Origin: Drechmeria coniospora
Taxonomy: Eukaryota; Ascomycota; Sordariomycetes; Hypocreales; Ophiocordycipitaceae
Direction of reading: 5' to 3'
Assembly (NCBI RefSeq): GCF_001625195.1
Contig: NC_054389.1
Coordinates: 10,350,520 to 10,414,519, forward strand
Length of the DNA stretch: 64,000 bases
Shown here: in pieces, positions 9,207 through 21,085 of the stretch
Position numbering within the stretch: the stretch's first letter is position 1
Layout of the letters: each line of letters opens with the position of its first letter
The notes under the pieces: model-generated
Databases searched by the model: none
What the model was told of the DNA's origin: nothing
Seen by the model: the letters and a program-made list of their open reading frames with translations, nothing else
Made by a program: the position numbers and the translations under genes

Positions 9207-12199
9207 TTAATGGCTGGGCAAGTCCATGTCCATCTCGTCCTTGTCCCCGCCTCGGACAGCACGTCCCGGCGGCCGCGCCGTCACGATCACGGGAGGTCGA
9301 GATCGCTCTTGCATTTCTGACTCCCGTTCCAGCTCTTGGCCGACAGGACCGTCCGCGTCCTCGGCCGGCAGCGTGCTCGGGGTCAGCGTGGCCGACGTGC
9401 TCTCCGTGAACGTAGCTCGTAACGTAGCCGTCCGCTCGTCGGTGGCGTCAAAGTCGACCTCGGCCTTGTCGCCCAGCAAGGGCTCAGACATGTCCGCCAT
9501 CTCCAAGGCCGAAATTCCGTGCTCCTCGTCCAGCGGATGGCCGACCAGGTCGTCGCTCCCGATGGATGCTCTGTTGCTATCCATCGAATCCACGCTGTCC
9601 GCTCGGTGCTTGCGCTTCGACGGAGAGATGGGGCCGGGCTGCCTGCTTCTTGGCACGTCACCTGCTTCTTCCGCCTTTTCCCGGTTCAGCTCATTCTGGA
9701 ACGTCTTATTCTCCGCACGAGCGAAGCGCTCCAAGGACGCGGTCAGGGGGAGCCTGGGAGCCTCGAGCGCCTTCTCCGTGGCGTAGACGAGCAAGGGGGT
9801 CTTGGTCACCTGCCAGACCTCTTGCAGCATCGCGTCTGCGTCCATTTTCTGTTGAATGTAAGCAACGGAATGAAGACGCAGCGGGCACGGCACAGCCTCC
9901 ACCACGTACCTCTGTTTTCACCGAGGGCTCATCCCTGGGCACGTATGCCAATCTCCACCACTGGTCCGAGGGTTCTGACACTTCCTCCCACTCCATCAGG
10001 TCTGAAACGCAACGCTGGCGAAGATAGATGACGTCCGTCGGAGTCGCGATGCCGCAGAGGAGGTACTTCTTGCATCTCATGGGCTCGGGACGACCTGGCT
10101 TGTCGGGCTCGGTGAGAAGGCTGCCGAGAAAGCGCTTCTTCCTCTTGACTCGCTCCAAGCGCTCGGTCAGTCCTGTCTCCGCGTCAGCGCCGCACGATAC
10201 CGTGTCGCAAGACTGGTCGTCGGCTTACCCTTCAATTTTGCCTCGAGCTTTTCGGACTCCCGGGCAGTCATCCGGAGCACCTCCTGCACGTTGCCGGAAA
10301 CACGACGCTCCTCCTCGTTCAGTTCGGAAGGCGCCGATAGATAGTCGGGAAATCTGTCGTTGTTGAAGCCGGCCGCCTCCATGGCGCGAAATCGACCACG
10401 GCCCTCGAGGTACTCTTGGTAGAGAGTCCAGCGAAGAGATAGGGTAGTAATCATGTCGAGGGCATCGTTGCGGAATGGGTGGTCCCAATCCTCCTCCCTC
10501 CAGGCAGTGACCCTCCGCTTGGCTTTTGCGATGGCATCCACCTCGATGATGGCGTCCCGCAAACCTTGCTGGATACGTCTGGCTTCCGACATTCGACTCT
10601 CCAGATACCTTTCCGGATAAAATTCCAGCGGGATTTCGAGGGACGGCCCGACGGCGTCGGCGCCGATCTTGAGAGGGAGAACTTCACCCATCTCCTTGAA
10701 CATGGCCATCTTCGGGTCTTGATCCTCATCGACAGCAAAAGCGTCACTCCACATGATGCGATCCAGCGTCTCGTACAACGTCCTGGCGGAGTCATCTTCG
10801 CCCGTTTCCATGTCCTTAATCTCGAGCAAGCCAAAGGTGGCATCCATGTCCTCATCCTCATCGTCTGGTTGGCTGGAGAGGCGGGCTTGGGTGACGACGT
10901 GGGTGAGGGGCTTCATCAGGTCACCACCCGCCTCTATGATATGCTCATAAAACTGTCTTTCGGGACCCAAGTCCGACGATGGAATCAAGTCTGCGAGCAC
11001 GCTGACGGTACCGTAGCTGCGCTCGGTCGAGTCTAGAAAGGCCATGAGCCTGTGGATTTCCTCTTCGCAGCTCGGGGCGGAGCCGTGCCGCTCGGCCCAG
11101 TTCAACTCGCCAGTTTGCAGCTGGGCGAGAACTTGGGGGGGGAGTATCTCCTGGCCTTTCCACCACTCGGTGTTGAAGCCGTACGACGCCGCCGGCGTGC
11201 CGGTCTGCAGCAGGATGTTCCGAGATAGAGGGATCCAGTGCAGAATGGTGAGGAGGCCTCCGAGGCGATGCTCTCCGGAAGAGCAGTGCCCTTGGACCAG
11301 GAAGGCGGGTGTGCCCGACGGCCGCTTTCTGTCTTCCGGCGCCGGAGCCTTGGAGGCATCGGTTTCGGTAGGGACCATGGCCCAGACGTCCTGATCATAC
11401 TCGTGTCGGGTTGCGGGTCCGAAAGACGAAATCGGGTTCATGGTCCGGAGCATGTCGGGTTCCTGGTCGGGCAGTGCGATGCCAGCCTCCTGCGCGGATT
11501 CTCGCAGGGCGCGCTGCATGTCCTCGTCTTCTCGAGAACGAGAGTTTGACCTGGCTGCACGGCGGATACGGGGCGTGAGAACACGGCTCTGCATCGTGCG
11601 AGAAGGATGGCACATACCTGGACCGTCTTCTCCCACATTCCAATCCACCACCTTTCCCGACGGCGATCGATTGTTCGATCTCGACGGCGGACGGGAAGGA
11701 GCGCCAGGTCCGTAGCTTTCGTGGGTCGAATTCATGCCTTCAATGACATCACTCTGGCCGAGGGACTCGATGTGAAACGCTGCTAGGTCAGCTCGCGGAC
11801 TGCGGACGCCGTTTGGGAAGCACTCACATATGCCGGTGTGGTTATCGGTACCGTCTCTGTCTGCCGAGAACATGTCCTCGTTCCACAATTGCGAATATTT
11901 TTGTCGAAACTGCTTCACTATTAGCTGGTGATTCTGCATGTCGTCTGTCGAGGGGGTGTCGCCGTACGTTGTCAGCATTGTCGAAAAACTGCGAGACGAC
12001 GGACTCGATGTTTCCCCCGTTATCCTGCGGCGAGTCCCATCAGCCAGCTGGGCTTTCCACTCGAAGCCCGACGGGGGCAGGGTACGGCTTCGGCTACCTT
12101 GAGCGCGTGAATGACCATTTTGCGATCTCTTACATGGTCAAGACTCGCAAATTCGAGCACTCGCCTGACGTCGTCCTCGGACGGCTCGGTGGATGCCAT
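9207..12199 (-). CDS. UBA-like/UIM ubiquitin-binding protein, possible degenerate ubiquitin protease
   Basis: Model: complement(join(9207..9848, 9910..10172, 10229..11554, 11618..11779, 11828..11909, 11968..12024, 12098..12199)), 877 residues. All six introns (48-73 nt) are phase-consistent and most carry CTGAC or CTAAC-like branch words. The N-terminus (SEDDVRRVLEFASLDHVRDR... DNGGNIESVVSQFFDN) looks like a UBA-type helix bundle. Residues about 143-160 (EDEDMQRALRESAQEAGI) fit the ubiquitin-interacting motif. The middle (TPAFLVQ...LGGLLTILHWIPLSRNILL) resembles the start of a USP25/28-like catalytic domain without the Cys box. The tail is Ser/Glu-rich and ends in an acidic MDMDLPSH-like segment. 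Fungal relatives are usually named ubiquitin interaction motif proteins. Function in ubiquitin recognition is inferred. Confidence 0.78.
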
Positions 12200-13541
12200 C
12201 GTCGTGGGTTGCGCTTCCAGCTTCGCGAGACGCCTGCATGAGAACTTGACAGGAGCGGCGGGAGGCGCGATCTGCGCGATCCGCGCGAAGGATCCGTATG
12301 CGGCGAGCTCTGGAAGGCTCTACGGAGGCTGCAGAAGGACAACCTCGGTCGTCGGTGCCTCGTGCTGGAGAGGCAAGGTCGCGAGGAAGGCCGGGAGACG
12401 TCGGCCAACACGACGGACAACAAAGTCGACGCAGCGACAAGAAGAGCAAGCCAACAGCACGGGGCCGCGTCTTGGGGGCAACGGCACAGTAGCTGATCAG
12501 CCGCGCACGGCTGGGCAGAAGCGTAAGTTGATGTCACCAGTGTCTTGCGGATGGTTTGGATAGGTGATGGCGACAGTGACATGGACGGGACGCGATAAGA
12601 TAGCGGTCCACGTTGGGAGGGCAGCAAGCACTCCGCACCTGCGGCGCAAACCGAAGTATACTTGCGCAAGTACAACTACAAGTGCGTAGTACTAATAATG
12701 TATGGAGTAGGGAGTACTCAGTACTTACGGAGAACCCATAAGTATGTAATACTCCGTAGCAGCTACTACTTAGGTACAGTACGGTGCAACGTTCATGTAA
12801 GTAGTTCATGTACCTACTTGTGGACCTGCGAGCCGACTTGTCCAGTGACGTACTCGGTATTAATTATTATTCCGCCGTATTAATTACTCCGTACGGAGTA
12901 CTGTACAGTGTAAATAAGCACTTCCCAACGAACAAGAGGTACCTTGTATGAGGAACTCCGTACCTAAGTACTTGAGTACTTACCATACAGTACACAACAC
13001 TGGTTGTCATGCTGCCTACCTACTGTACGGTGCCCTTCATCGCTCTCCCTCCTACCTACAGTCAATGACACCGCCAGCAGCAAAGGGAAAACCGTCGACC
13101 GATCATTATTGACCAGCATCCGCTCTCCCAATTTGAACCATCGACTCGGTTGTCTAGGGCTGGTGGGCGATACGACATCACCCACAGTGTCGTCTTGTGC
13201 TGGCCGAATCGTCGGCCATGTTCAAATCTACCACGAGCCAAGCAACATGCCGCACCATGTGTACGCGTTGCAAAGGTTGCGATCAAGGTGCAGAGCCAAA
13301 TAAAATCAGGATCATCCGCTGTCCGCTGTTTGCCAGGTTGCGATGAAGATAGCCATGAAAGAGCGTCCCAACAAGACTGCGAAACCCAAAATAAAACAAA
13401 GTATAAACAGGGCGGTGGCTCCTCCAACGCCGCAACAAGTAAACCCGCTATGCAGTTTCGTCGTCGTGTATATCTCTCAATCACAAGCGCGAACCATGGT
13501 GGAAATTTCCAGGGCATGGGGCCGGTTGGCTGGCGGAGCCT
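12200..13541. other. Intergenic with palindrome cluster (1.3 kb)
   Basis: Between the UIM gene start and the E2 gene 3' end (both minus). Palindromic GTAC/TACTCCGTA sequence is dense from about 12650 to 13020, with an overlapping palindrome pair at 12885-12909. No gene seen. Confidence 0.65.
12885..12909. repeat. Two overlapping perfect palindromes
   Basis: TACTCCGTACGGAGTA (12885-12900) is a perfect 16-bp inverted repeat and runs into ACTGTACAGT (12900-12909), a perfect 10-bp one, sharing one base. Confidence 0.95.
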
Positions 13542-14386
13542 TCACCTCTTGTGCTCCTCGTCCATCTCGTCATCATCCTCATCCTCAAAGTCGCCCATGT
13601 CCTCGTCACTGTCGCTGCCGCCAAAGTCTTCCTCCTCGTCGTCGGACAGGATCCAAAAGTCGGCGTCGTCGTCGTCGGCTTGCTTCGGCGGGGGGGTGGC
13701 AGCCAGCTGTGCCGGGGTGGGCATGGTGACCCCATCCGGGACATCTTGCAGCGACTGGGCGACCAAGGCCTTTGCCCTGCGGTTGTATTCGCTGCTCGAA
13801 TCCCGGTATAGGACGCTGGCGTCGACGTTGGCCGCCGAGTTGATCTCGGGGTCATCCAGCAGGAGAAGGACGGAGCGAAGGACGGACTCGACGCCGTGGA
13901 GCACGTTCCAGCGCTCACTGGCCGATTCGCCCGAGTGCTCGTCGTCTCCGGGTTTGTGGAGGATGGAGATGCACAAGTTGCCGTCGGTGTAGACGTTGGG
14001 GTGGCATATGTTCTTCGTGAGGAAGCGGAAATGGGGCGGTTGGTACGGATAGTTGGGCGAGAACTTCATGTCGGCCTAAAGCGAGAGACAGGATAGGACG
14101 GGTCAACGATCGACCGGTCCTTCTGCATTCTCGACCCTGCTTGGGTCCGGCTTCCTGGGTCAGGCGCGCACTCACCTGGAAATATGCTCCGTGCCAAACG
14201 CTATCCGGGTTGACGACCCAGAGGCCCAGCTTCCATCGCAAGATGTTCGACTCATCCGTCTGTGGCCAGGGACCCATCGGTTAGCGGAACCGTCCTCGTG
14301 TGGGGAGCAGTCGCCGTTACCTCGATGTGTACCCATTTCTCCTTGTCGAGGGCTAGCCACTCCTGCAAGAGCCGCTTTTGTGCCAT
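13542..14386 (-). CDS. Ubiquitin-conjugating enzyme E2, Cdc34/UBC3-like with acidic tail
   Basis: Model: complement(join(13542..14075, 14176..14259, 14321..14386)), 227 residues. E2 that takes ubiquitin from E1 as a thioester and passes it on to substrates, typically with cullin-RING ligases in the Cdc34 group. The UBC fold carries HPNVYTDGNLC, giving a catalytic Cys near residue 85. The acidic insertion after it (HKPGDDEHSGESASERW) is the extra loop of Cdc34/Ubc7-type E2s. The C-terminus (about 190-227) is almost all Asp/Glu, as in Cdc34, where it helps bind the SCF ligase. Introns of 61 and 100 nt end in CAG and TAG. Assignment between Cdc34 and related fungal E2s is not certain, but loop plus acidic tail favours Cdc34. 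Confidence 0.88.
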
Positions 14387-15113
14387 CGTGACGCCGTAGG
14401 TAGATTTGCCAGACCCCAGGAGGCGGGCAACAGTATCCGTCGAGTCGAGGCGGCGATGGAAACGGTCGTGGTAGAGGCGAGATGTTTTGAACAAGGGCGC
14501 GCTCGACGTCGATCTGATGGCAGAGACGGGGAGGAGCCCAGGCTAATGGTGACGGATCGCGCCGCCTCGTCGAGGGATCCTGTCAAGGAGAAGGGGTCGA
14601 GGGAAGGGAACGCGAATACCGGGAGGCAATAGTAGAAGTCGGTGAGGAGGAGTCGGGTGGCGGGAGCGCAGAACATAAGAGAGCATGCACGAACCGAGTA
14701 TAGAGTATGGCGTACGAGTGCGAGCAAACATGCAGGACTGACAGGGTGTTTGCTAGTCGAGCGAGGTCGGGCTCGTCGGCGTGGTGCCTGCAAGGCGGCA
14801 GGGGCTGCACAGTGCACGGCACGAGGTGACGGCATCAGCAGGGGACCCCACCTCTGTCAGTCCTCTGTCGCAGGTGACTGTGACTGACTTTCCGGGGCCT
14901 CGCGGCTGTTGAAGTGGGTGGATGACAAGAATACTTGCACATATAATCGTTAATGTAGTACGAAGAATTCCGTTCTATTTGTCCGCCCCCTTCGGCCAAC
15001 CACCCCTAGCACGAAATACAACTAATCACTAAATACGAGTACAAGTAAGTACATGGTACGGAGTGCGGAGTAGTAATATGTACTGTACAGGACAGTACGG
15101 TAACACTAGCCAC

Positions 15114-15129
15114 TACGGAGTACTCCGTA
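15114..15129. repeat. 16-bp perfect palindrome TACGGAGTACTCCGTA
   Basis: Perfect inverted repeat centred on GTAC. It is the mirror arrangement of the element at 12885, with the half-sites in swapped order. Confidence 0.95.
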
Positions 15130-15183
15130 ATGGACTTATGTACTTGACTCATGCCTACCAACCCTCTTAGGATACGGAGAAAC

Positions 15184-15243
15184 ACTTACTGTACAGTACA
15201 CTTACTTACTGCACAGTACAACTACTTACTGTACAGTACAACT
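15184..15243. repeat. Three tandem copies of a CTTACTGTACAGTACA-like unit
   Basis: Three near-identical units of about 20-22 nt, each centred on ACTGTACAGT (one copy has ACTGCACAGT), follow one another with short ACTTA/ACTA linkers. Confidence 0.85.
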
Positions 15244-15953
15244 TAGTACGTACTTACAGTAATACTTTAGTACTTATACAGGTGGTCCCCAAGCATGAAG
15301 ATTCAGGAGGTAGGTACGGAGTACCTTAGGTAGGTACGTAGGTACGGAGTACCAAGTGCTAATCCGCCCACCGTAGCACACATACTGGAACTGTACAGGC
15401 ATATTATATTACCTGTGCTGTAATATAACAGGACGCTCTCCTTCGTACCCTAAGTACCGGTAAGTACTTGTACCGTATGCTAGGTTAGGAGGCTAATTAG
15501 TACCCAACCGTCAAGTCATGACGGCCACATGTACTTATGACACTAGGTGTAGAGCGTGCATGCACCACCATACATTCCTAGTAGGTGATTACGCTGTCAT
15601 TCGCTCCACGTCACGCATCACCAAGGGTTCCCCTCTCCAAAACCCCAAGGATGCGCCAAACAGAGTCTCCGCGACCGACGCATTCGTGCTCCCCGTCGGT
15701 GCTTCTCTTCAGAGTTCAAGCACTAACATGCCTAACCCCCTTCATTCCTGGGCACTGGTAATGCTTCGTACATGGCGCCGAAAAGTTCGAGCCCCAACCC
15801 ATCAGCTGCGTTTCACTGCTCAGACTTCCAAGAGCAACGACGGATTAAATGGCAAAACACCTGGGCCGCCGGTACGCACATATTATGAAGCATGGGAATG
15901 ATTAACCAACAGCGTGCTTCGATTTGCCTCCTAGTGCCATCGCCATCACATTA

Positions 15954-18900
15954 CTAGTCGCCCAGATCGTAGTACAGGCACGTCCCCGTCCGGAAATTGT
16001 AAATGAACGCGTGTCTCGTTCCGTTACTGCGCTCAAACGCGAGCCGCCAGGTGCTGAGCTGGTCGTGTAGCTCCCGCAGATACTTCTTCTCCGTCGTTGT
16101 CACTGCATTCTCGGCCTTGCGCCAGCTGTCTTGGTCCGTGATGGCCGTCTGTCGGATGAGATCCATCACTTGGTCCGTCGTCTCGACGGCCAGGATGGGC
16201 CCGTCCAGGAAGGACTGCACCAGCCTGGAAGCGCTGACTTGCGCCTGCTCGACCACTGTTCGTCGGTTGAACTTCTTGCTCCGCGTTTGTGCGACCAACA
16301 CCTTGACCTCCTGCCCATGGTCGCGCTCGGCAACGGATGTGGCCGCCTCCGCCTGTGATGCGCTACCTCTCATCTTCGTCGAAGCCTTCGACCCCTTCGA
16401 TTCCCGGTCGCGGAGATGGAGATGCGGTCGCAGCCACGCCATCAAGTGCGTCATCGGTAGGTCGACGTAGGGGACGTCGTGCTCTCCCATCGACTTGATT
16501 TTCAGCATGGAATCCTGCTTGATGATGACGATCCACGAGTACGTCTCGTCCCTGTTTTGGGAGAGCAAGTCTTCGGGCGATCGAGCGTCCTTGGCGAGCT
16601 CGGCGCGTACGTCGTGGGACCAAAGCATTTGAAGGATTTCGAGTCCCGTGGATCTGAGCAGCGACCTGTCAAAGCTCGCCACGAGAATATCGCACTAGTC
16701 AGTGGCCATATGGTTAGATTAGAGCTGGCCGCAGCAGGTCGCGGACGACTTACTCGCTGACCGGAGAGGACGTTGTGTGGCCGGGCATCCTCGTCAGCCT
16801 TCTTGAGGAACGATTTGCCTCTCGTTTTGGGAATCCTGGCAAGTCTTTCCCACGCCAGGCTGAACCCGACGGAATGCCTCTCCTCCACGCGCCCCCCGGT
16901 TTCGGGTCGTTGTTCTTTGATCAAATGATCATAACGACCGCCAGCTGCAAACACGTCCTTGCCTGTCTTCTTGTCGTAGAGGCAGGAGAACAAGATGCCC
17001 CCGACGAAAAAGCTTTCCTTGAGACTGTTTAATGGGTTGACATACACCTTGGTCGACACGTGGAAGCGCTTGGTGTATTCCACAACCTCTTTGATGTGCG
17101 CTATCGTTGGCGAGGCTCGTTGGTACATGTCGGTGCCTTCGAACAGCTTGTCGAGTTTCGCGAATGCCTTGTTCGGAGAGTCTGCGGCCTGTCAATCGAC
17201 CTTGTTCCAATACTCGGTAGGTTACGTACCTCGAAAGTCAAACCGAGCAAGCTCCTCGACACTCGTGGCGGTGACGCCCACCGTAGGAGATCGCAGTTCC
17301 ATCCTGATCTTCTCCCACGTATGATTGTGAATGTTCAGCTTGCTCAGCACGTCTGCCGCGGGTCTCCTGCAGGCCTGGGAGATCCCGCAATGCTCAAATA
17401 TGAGCTGCAACAGATCTGAGTGGCCGACATGGAAACACATCTGGCCAGAGTATAGCGATGGGAATGCCAGCACGATCTCGTCCAGTACCTTCAGGACTTC
17501 TGCCTCCTTCAGGGCTAGGTCCAAGGCGTCGCGAGTGACGATGTCAAAGTCCACTTCACCAAACATGTGAGGCTGTCCGGTGTCGTGCCTGTCTCTAAAT
17601 ACGCTGCCAAAGGTAAACGTTTTCTGTATGGTCAAGGGGTTCTTTTGTTTGGCCATCATGCGGGCGTGCCCCATGGTCAAGTCGTATGGTAGTTGAAGCA
17701 CCGTGCCGTTGGTATCGAGAAGCTGCACGACGTTGTCTCCGTAATGCGCAGACCTGGGGTATATCAGGCTGCGCGGCATCTCCAAGGCCCCGTGACGCAT
17801 GAAGATGGAGGTTAGCGTACTCTTCACGACGCCCTGGTTCAGCAGCTCAGCCGGGTTCGGGTTCGTCGTCGCAAACATGTCCCAGGCGTAGTCCTTGGCT
17901 GGCTCTACGGGCCGAGAAAACAAGGTGCGGAGAACTTTTCGATAATAGGGGGAGCTCGGGTCAGTCAGCACAGATACAATCCGCCTGTTCACCTCGCTTT
18001 CCATATCAACCGGCAGCATATCGCCCTTCAGCAAGTCGGCAGCTGGCGGTCGCTCCTTTGGGTTGTGATTAACGAGAGACAGCACGATGTCGGTCTGCAC
18101 CTTCTCTTCAGGCTTGAAATCGGGAGGCAGCACTGGTTTGGGCTGCCGAAGCTTGCCGATGACATCGGCCTTTTGCATGCCCAGCATGGGCTCATAGCAC
18201 ATCTCGAAGAAGATGATTCCCAGGGAGTACATCTAAATGTGTGTGAGCAGATGAATGAGCCGCAAAGCCACCACCACTTACATCGACCTTGGTACTGTAC
18301 ATGCCGCTTGAGGCAGACCTCACCTCCGGTGCCGAATAGTACGCAGTGCCAATGCTCCTCGTCATATCATCTGTTTCAAGACCGTGGGTGGCGACCCTGT
18401 CGATCAAAAACTGGCCGCTCGTTGCCAAGCCGAAATCTCCAATCTTGACATTGTCGACGCCGTCAACGCCGCTACGGATGAAAATGTTTTCTGGCTTGAG
18501 ATCGCGGTGAACAATACTGTGTGCATGGATGTGGGCCAGGCCTTCCAGAATCTCCCTGAAGAGACGCCAGATTTCGGGCGTGTTCTTGTACAGCTGACGC
18601 GAGATGAGATCTCGTAGGGTCTACCGCAGTCAGCACCCATGGACCGAGGTTAGGCGGCGGGATCGGCATGGAAGACGTACCCGTTTTTCGCAATATTCCA
18701 TGGAGATGTAAAGGATCGTCCGGAACTGTCTCCTGAACCGGGCACTTTGTCGCTGCAGAGCCTTTCCGGAGGCCAAGGCATGCCCCGTCGCGTCTCCCAG
18801 AATCGAACTTTCGTCGTCATCATCGGACTCGACGTCGGACTCTTCCTCTGACTCGATGGCATCGCTCTCGTCATCATCGTATCCAAACTCGACATTTGCG

Positions 18901-21085
18901 TTTGAAGACATGAAATCCAGTCCGCCGGTGCTCGTGGTGAACTGAACATCTATACCAGCTGAGCCCGAGTACCGGGAATCCTCGGTGTATTCGTCCGTCG
19001 AGGTCTCTCCATCGGTGTCTGCCAAGTCTTCCACTTCCTCGATCCAGGTGTTGTAATAACGCACAACGGAGGGATGACTCAGCTGGGAAAGTAGGCGGAC
19101 TTCTTTCAGAATCTCAGTGAGGCTAGCTTGCGATCGTTGCGTGATCTTCTTGATGGCATACGTCTGCCCGTCGAGCTTGCCCCGTGCCTTGACGACCTCC
19201 CCAAAACCTCCCTTCCCTAGGCGGGCTTCTTCCACGAAATCTTCGGCGTATCGGGATATCGCGGCGGTTCGGTTCATAGATTCCCGCCTCATTCTCATGG
19301 GGAACGCCTGCAGCGAAGCCGAGGGCGGCGCAGCCGTGAGGAAGTCCGAGGTGCCCTCGAGCACGATGGGTGCATCCGTGGCGAGAAATTCGCTGGCTCC
19401 CAGCTCAAAGGCTCGGGGGCGCTTCTGCTTATCCTCTTTGAAGAACCTGCTCACGAGTTCCTGTAGCGACTGAGAAAGCGAAAGCGACTCCATCAATTTC
19501 TTGGGCGACGAGTACGTTTGGAGAACGTCGAGGCGAAAAATCATCTGGACGAACACGACGCCAAAGTCCCAAATGTCCGTCTTGTATGTGTACTGCGGCT
19601 TAGGCACGGCGGCAATCTCCGGCGGGAGCCAATAGGCTGATCTGGGCGAGTTGAGGGCAGGAAGATCGGTCTTCTGAGAGCTCGCGTTGTGTATCTCCCG
19701 TTGATACGATGCATCGGCGATCTTGGGCACGATCTCGCCCGTGGACTCGCGGAAGAGGAGAATATTTCGAGGATGAATGTCTTGGTGCACGATGTTCTTG
19801 TTATGCAAGAAGTTTAGCGCATCCAGAAGATCCTTTGTCCACGACCGCACTTTGCTGATATCGAGATGTCCGGCTAGCTCCAACAGCTCTTCCAGAGAGC
19901 CTTTCTCCGCCAGCGGAGACAATATTCTCAACGTCCACGTGTTTGACGCATCTGGATCGTCCGGCGATCCGCTCTGGACTTTGAAGCCTATGATGTCGAC
20001 GAGATGGCGATGATGGATGTGTTTGGTCGTCTTGAGATGCTGAAGTCGCGTCTCCAGAGATTGCAGCTGCTTCTTGAAGTCGTTGGGGTCCTTGCCGGTC
20101 GACCTCACAATGGCCTCCTTTAATGCCAGCGTCTGGTTGCTGAGTCCGTTGGCGAGCACTGGGCGTACCGAGTAGACGATGGAGACTTGCCCCCGACGGG
20201 CGTCACATTTCCCGGCGACGGAGCGGAAGGAGATGGCGTTGCCGTCCCTGTCGGTGGAGTCGCAGAACTGGTCAAACTCGATTCGCTCCATGCTATCCTG
20301 GGTGGTGCGGCCGGGGTCGGAGACATTAGGACGACGGCTAAGCCTGGACTCTTTTGCCTTCTGTCTCTGGCGGTCAAGCTGTTTCTGGAGCATCTGCGAC
20401 ATGACCCTCTCCTCTTCTTTCGTTTCTTCTTGCTTTCGTCGCTCATCGAGCTCCTTTTGCTCCTGCACAAGCTTTGCCAGGCTTGCCTCGTGGGTCTCGC
20501 GCTCCTCCTCGAGAGATGGCATGTGCTTCCCAGTGGCTTTCGCCTGGGCCGCATCTTCCAAAATATCTCTCACGCCTTCTACGATCTTATCGATCATTTC
20601 TTGCTCGTCCTTGGCAAAGACCTTTGGCTGCGTCGTGATGAACTTCTGGATCTTGAACTGAGTGGCCTCGCGGAGGCCGCCGAGGCCGCGGATGGTGAGA
20701 AGAGGTGGCGTCTTGGGATAGGTGGCCGTCATGACAAAGCCAATAGTTGCCTCGAAATCCTCATCAGTCGACGCCCTGATGTGAATGTCAAACGCCGGTT
20801 CAGTTTTCTGGCATCGGTTAGGATGTCGTACAAGACAGAGCGACGGCATGGCTTGGTGGCGACGAGTTCGCATACCTTCCAGGCACTCTGGGCATCGCCA
20901 TGTTTCACAAAGTCTTCACCGTATATAGCTTCGAGAGCCAGCAGCTCATTCTGCTGGAGCTCCTCGTATTCAATCTTGGTTGTCGTGTCCGCCGCCGCCG
21001 GCTTGAGCCCCGGAAAGCTCGAGTCATCTTGTTTGTGGCCTGAGGGGAGCGGCTTCTTCCTTGGCCCGGATGCTTGCCACGCCAT
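15954..21085 (-). CDS. GCN2: eIF2-alpha kinase GCN2
   Basis: Model: complement(join(15954..16694, 16754..17181, 17230..18232, 18282..18620, 18681..20807, 20876..21085)), 1615 residues, the usual GCN2 length. It senses uncharged tRNA and stalled ribosomes and phosphorylates eIF2-alpha in amino-acid starvation. Order of domains: N-terminal RWD domain (binds GCN1, about 35-160), charged coiled linker, pseudokinase (about 290-560; HQD in place of HRD and no DFG), active kinase from GKGGFGEVV near 600 with a long acidic insert, HRDLKPENIF at 817-826 and DFG at 841-843, HisRS-like domain (about 1000-1480), and a C-terminal dimerisation/ribosome-binding region. Five introns of 48-68 nt, all phase-consistent. 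ATG 21085 is preferred over 21124 from homology of the region after it. Confidence 0.95.

Larger units (their letters stand above)
14387..15953. other. Intergenic with palindrome cluster (1.6 kb)
   Basis: Between the E2 start and the GCN2 3' end (both minus). From about 14930 to 15490 nearly every line holds GTAC palindromes. It includes a 16-bp perfect palindrome and a tandem ACTGTACAGT array (separate entries). No gene seen. Confidence 0.65.

Noticed and set aside
18282..20807. GCN2 reading as two separate kinases
   Set aside because: The first kinase-like region lacks HRD and DFG and is the usual GCN2 pseudokinase; frame and introns join both parts.
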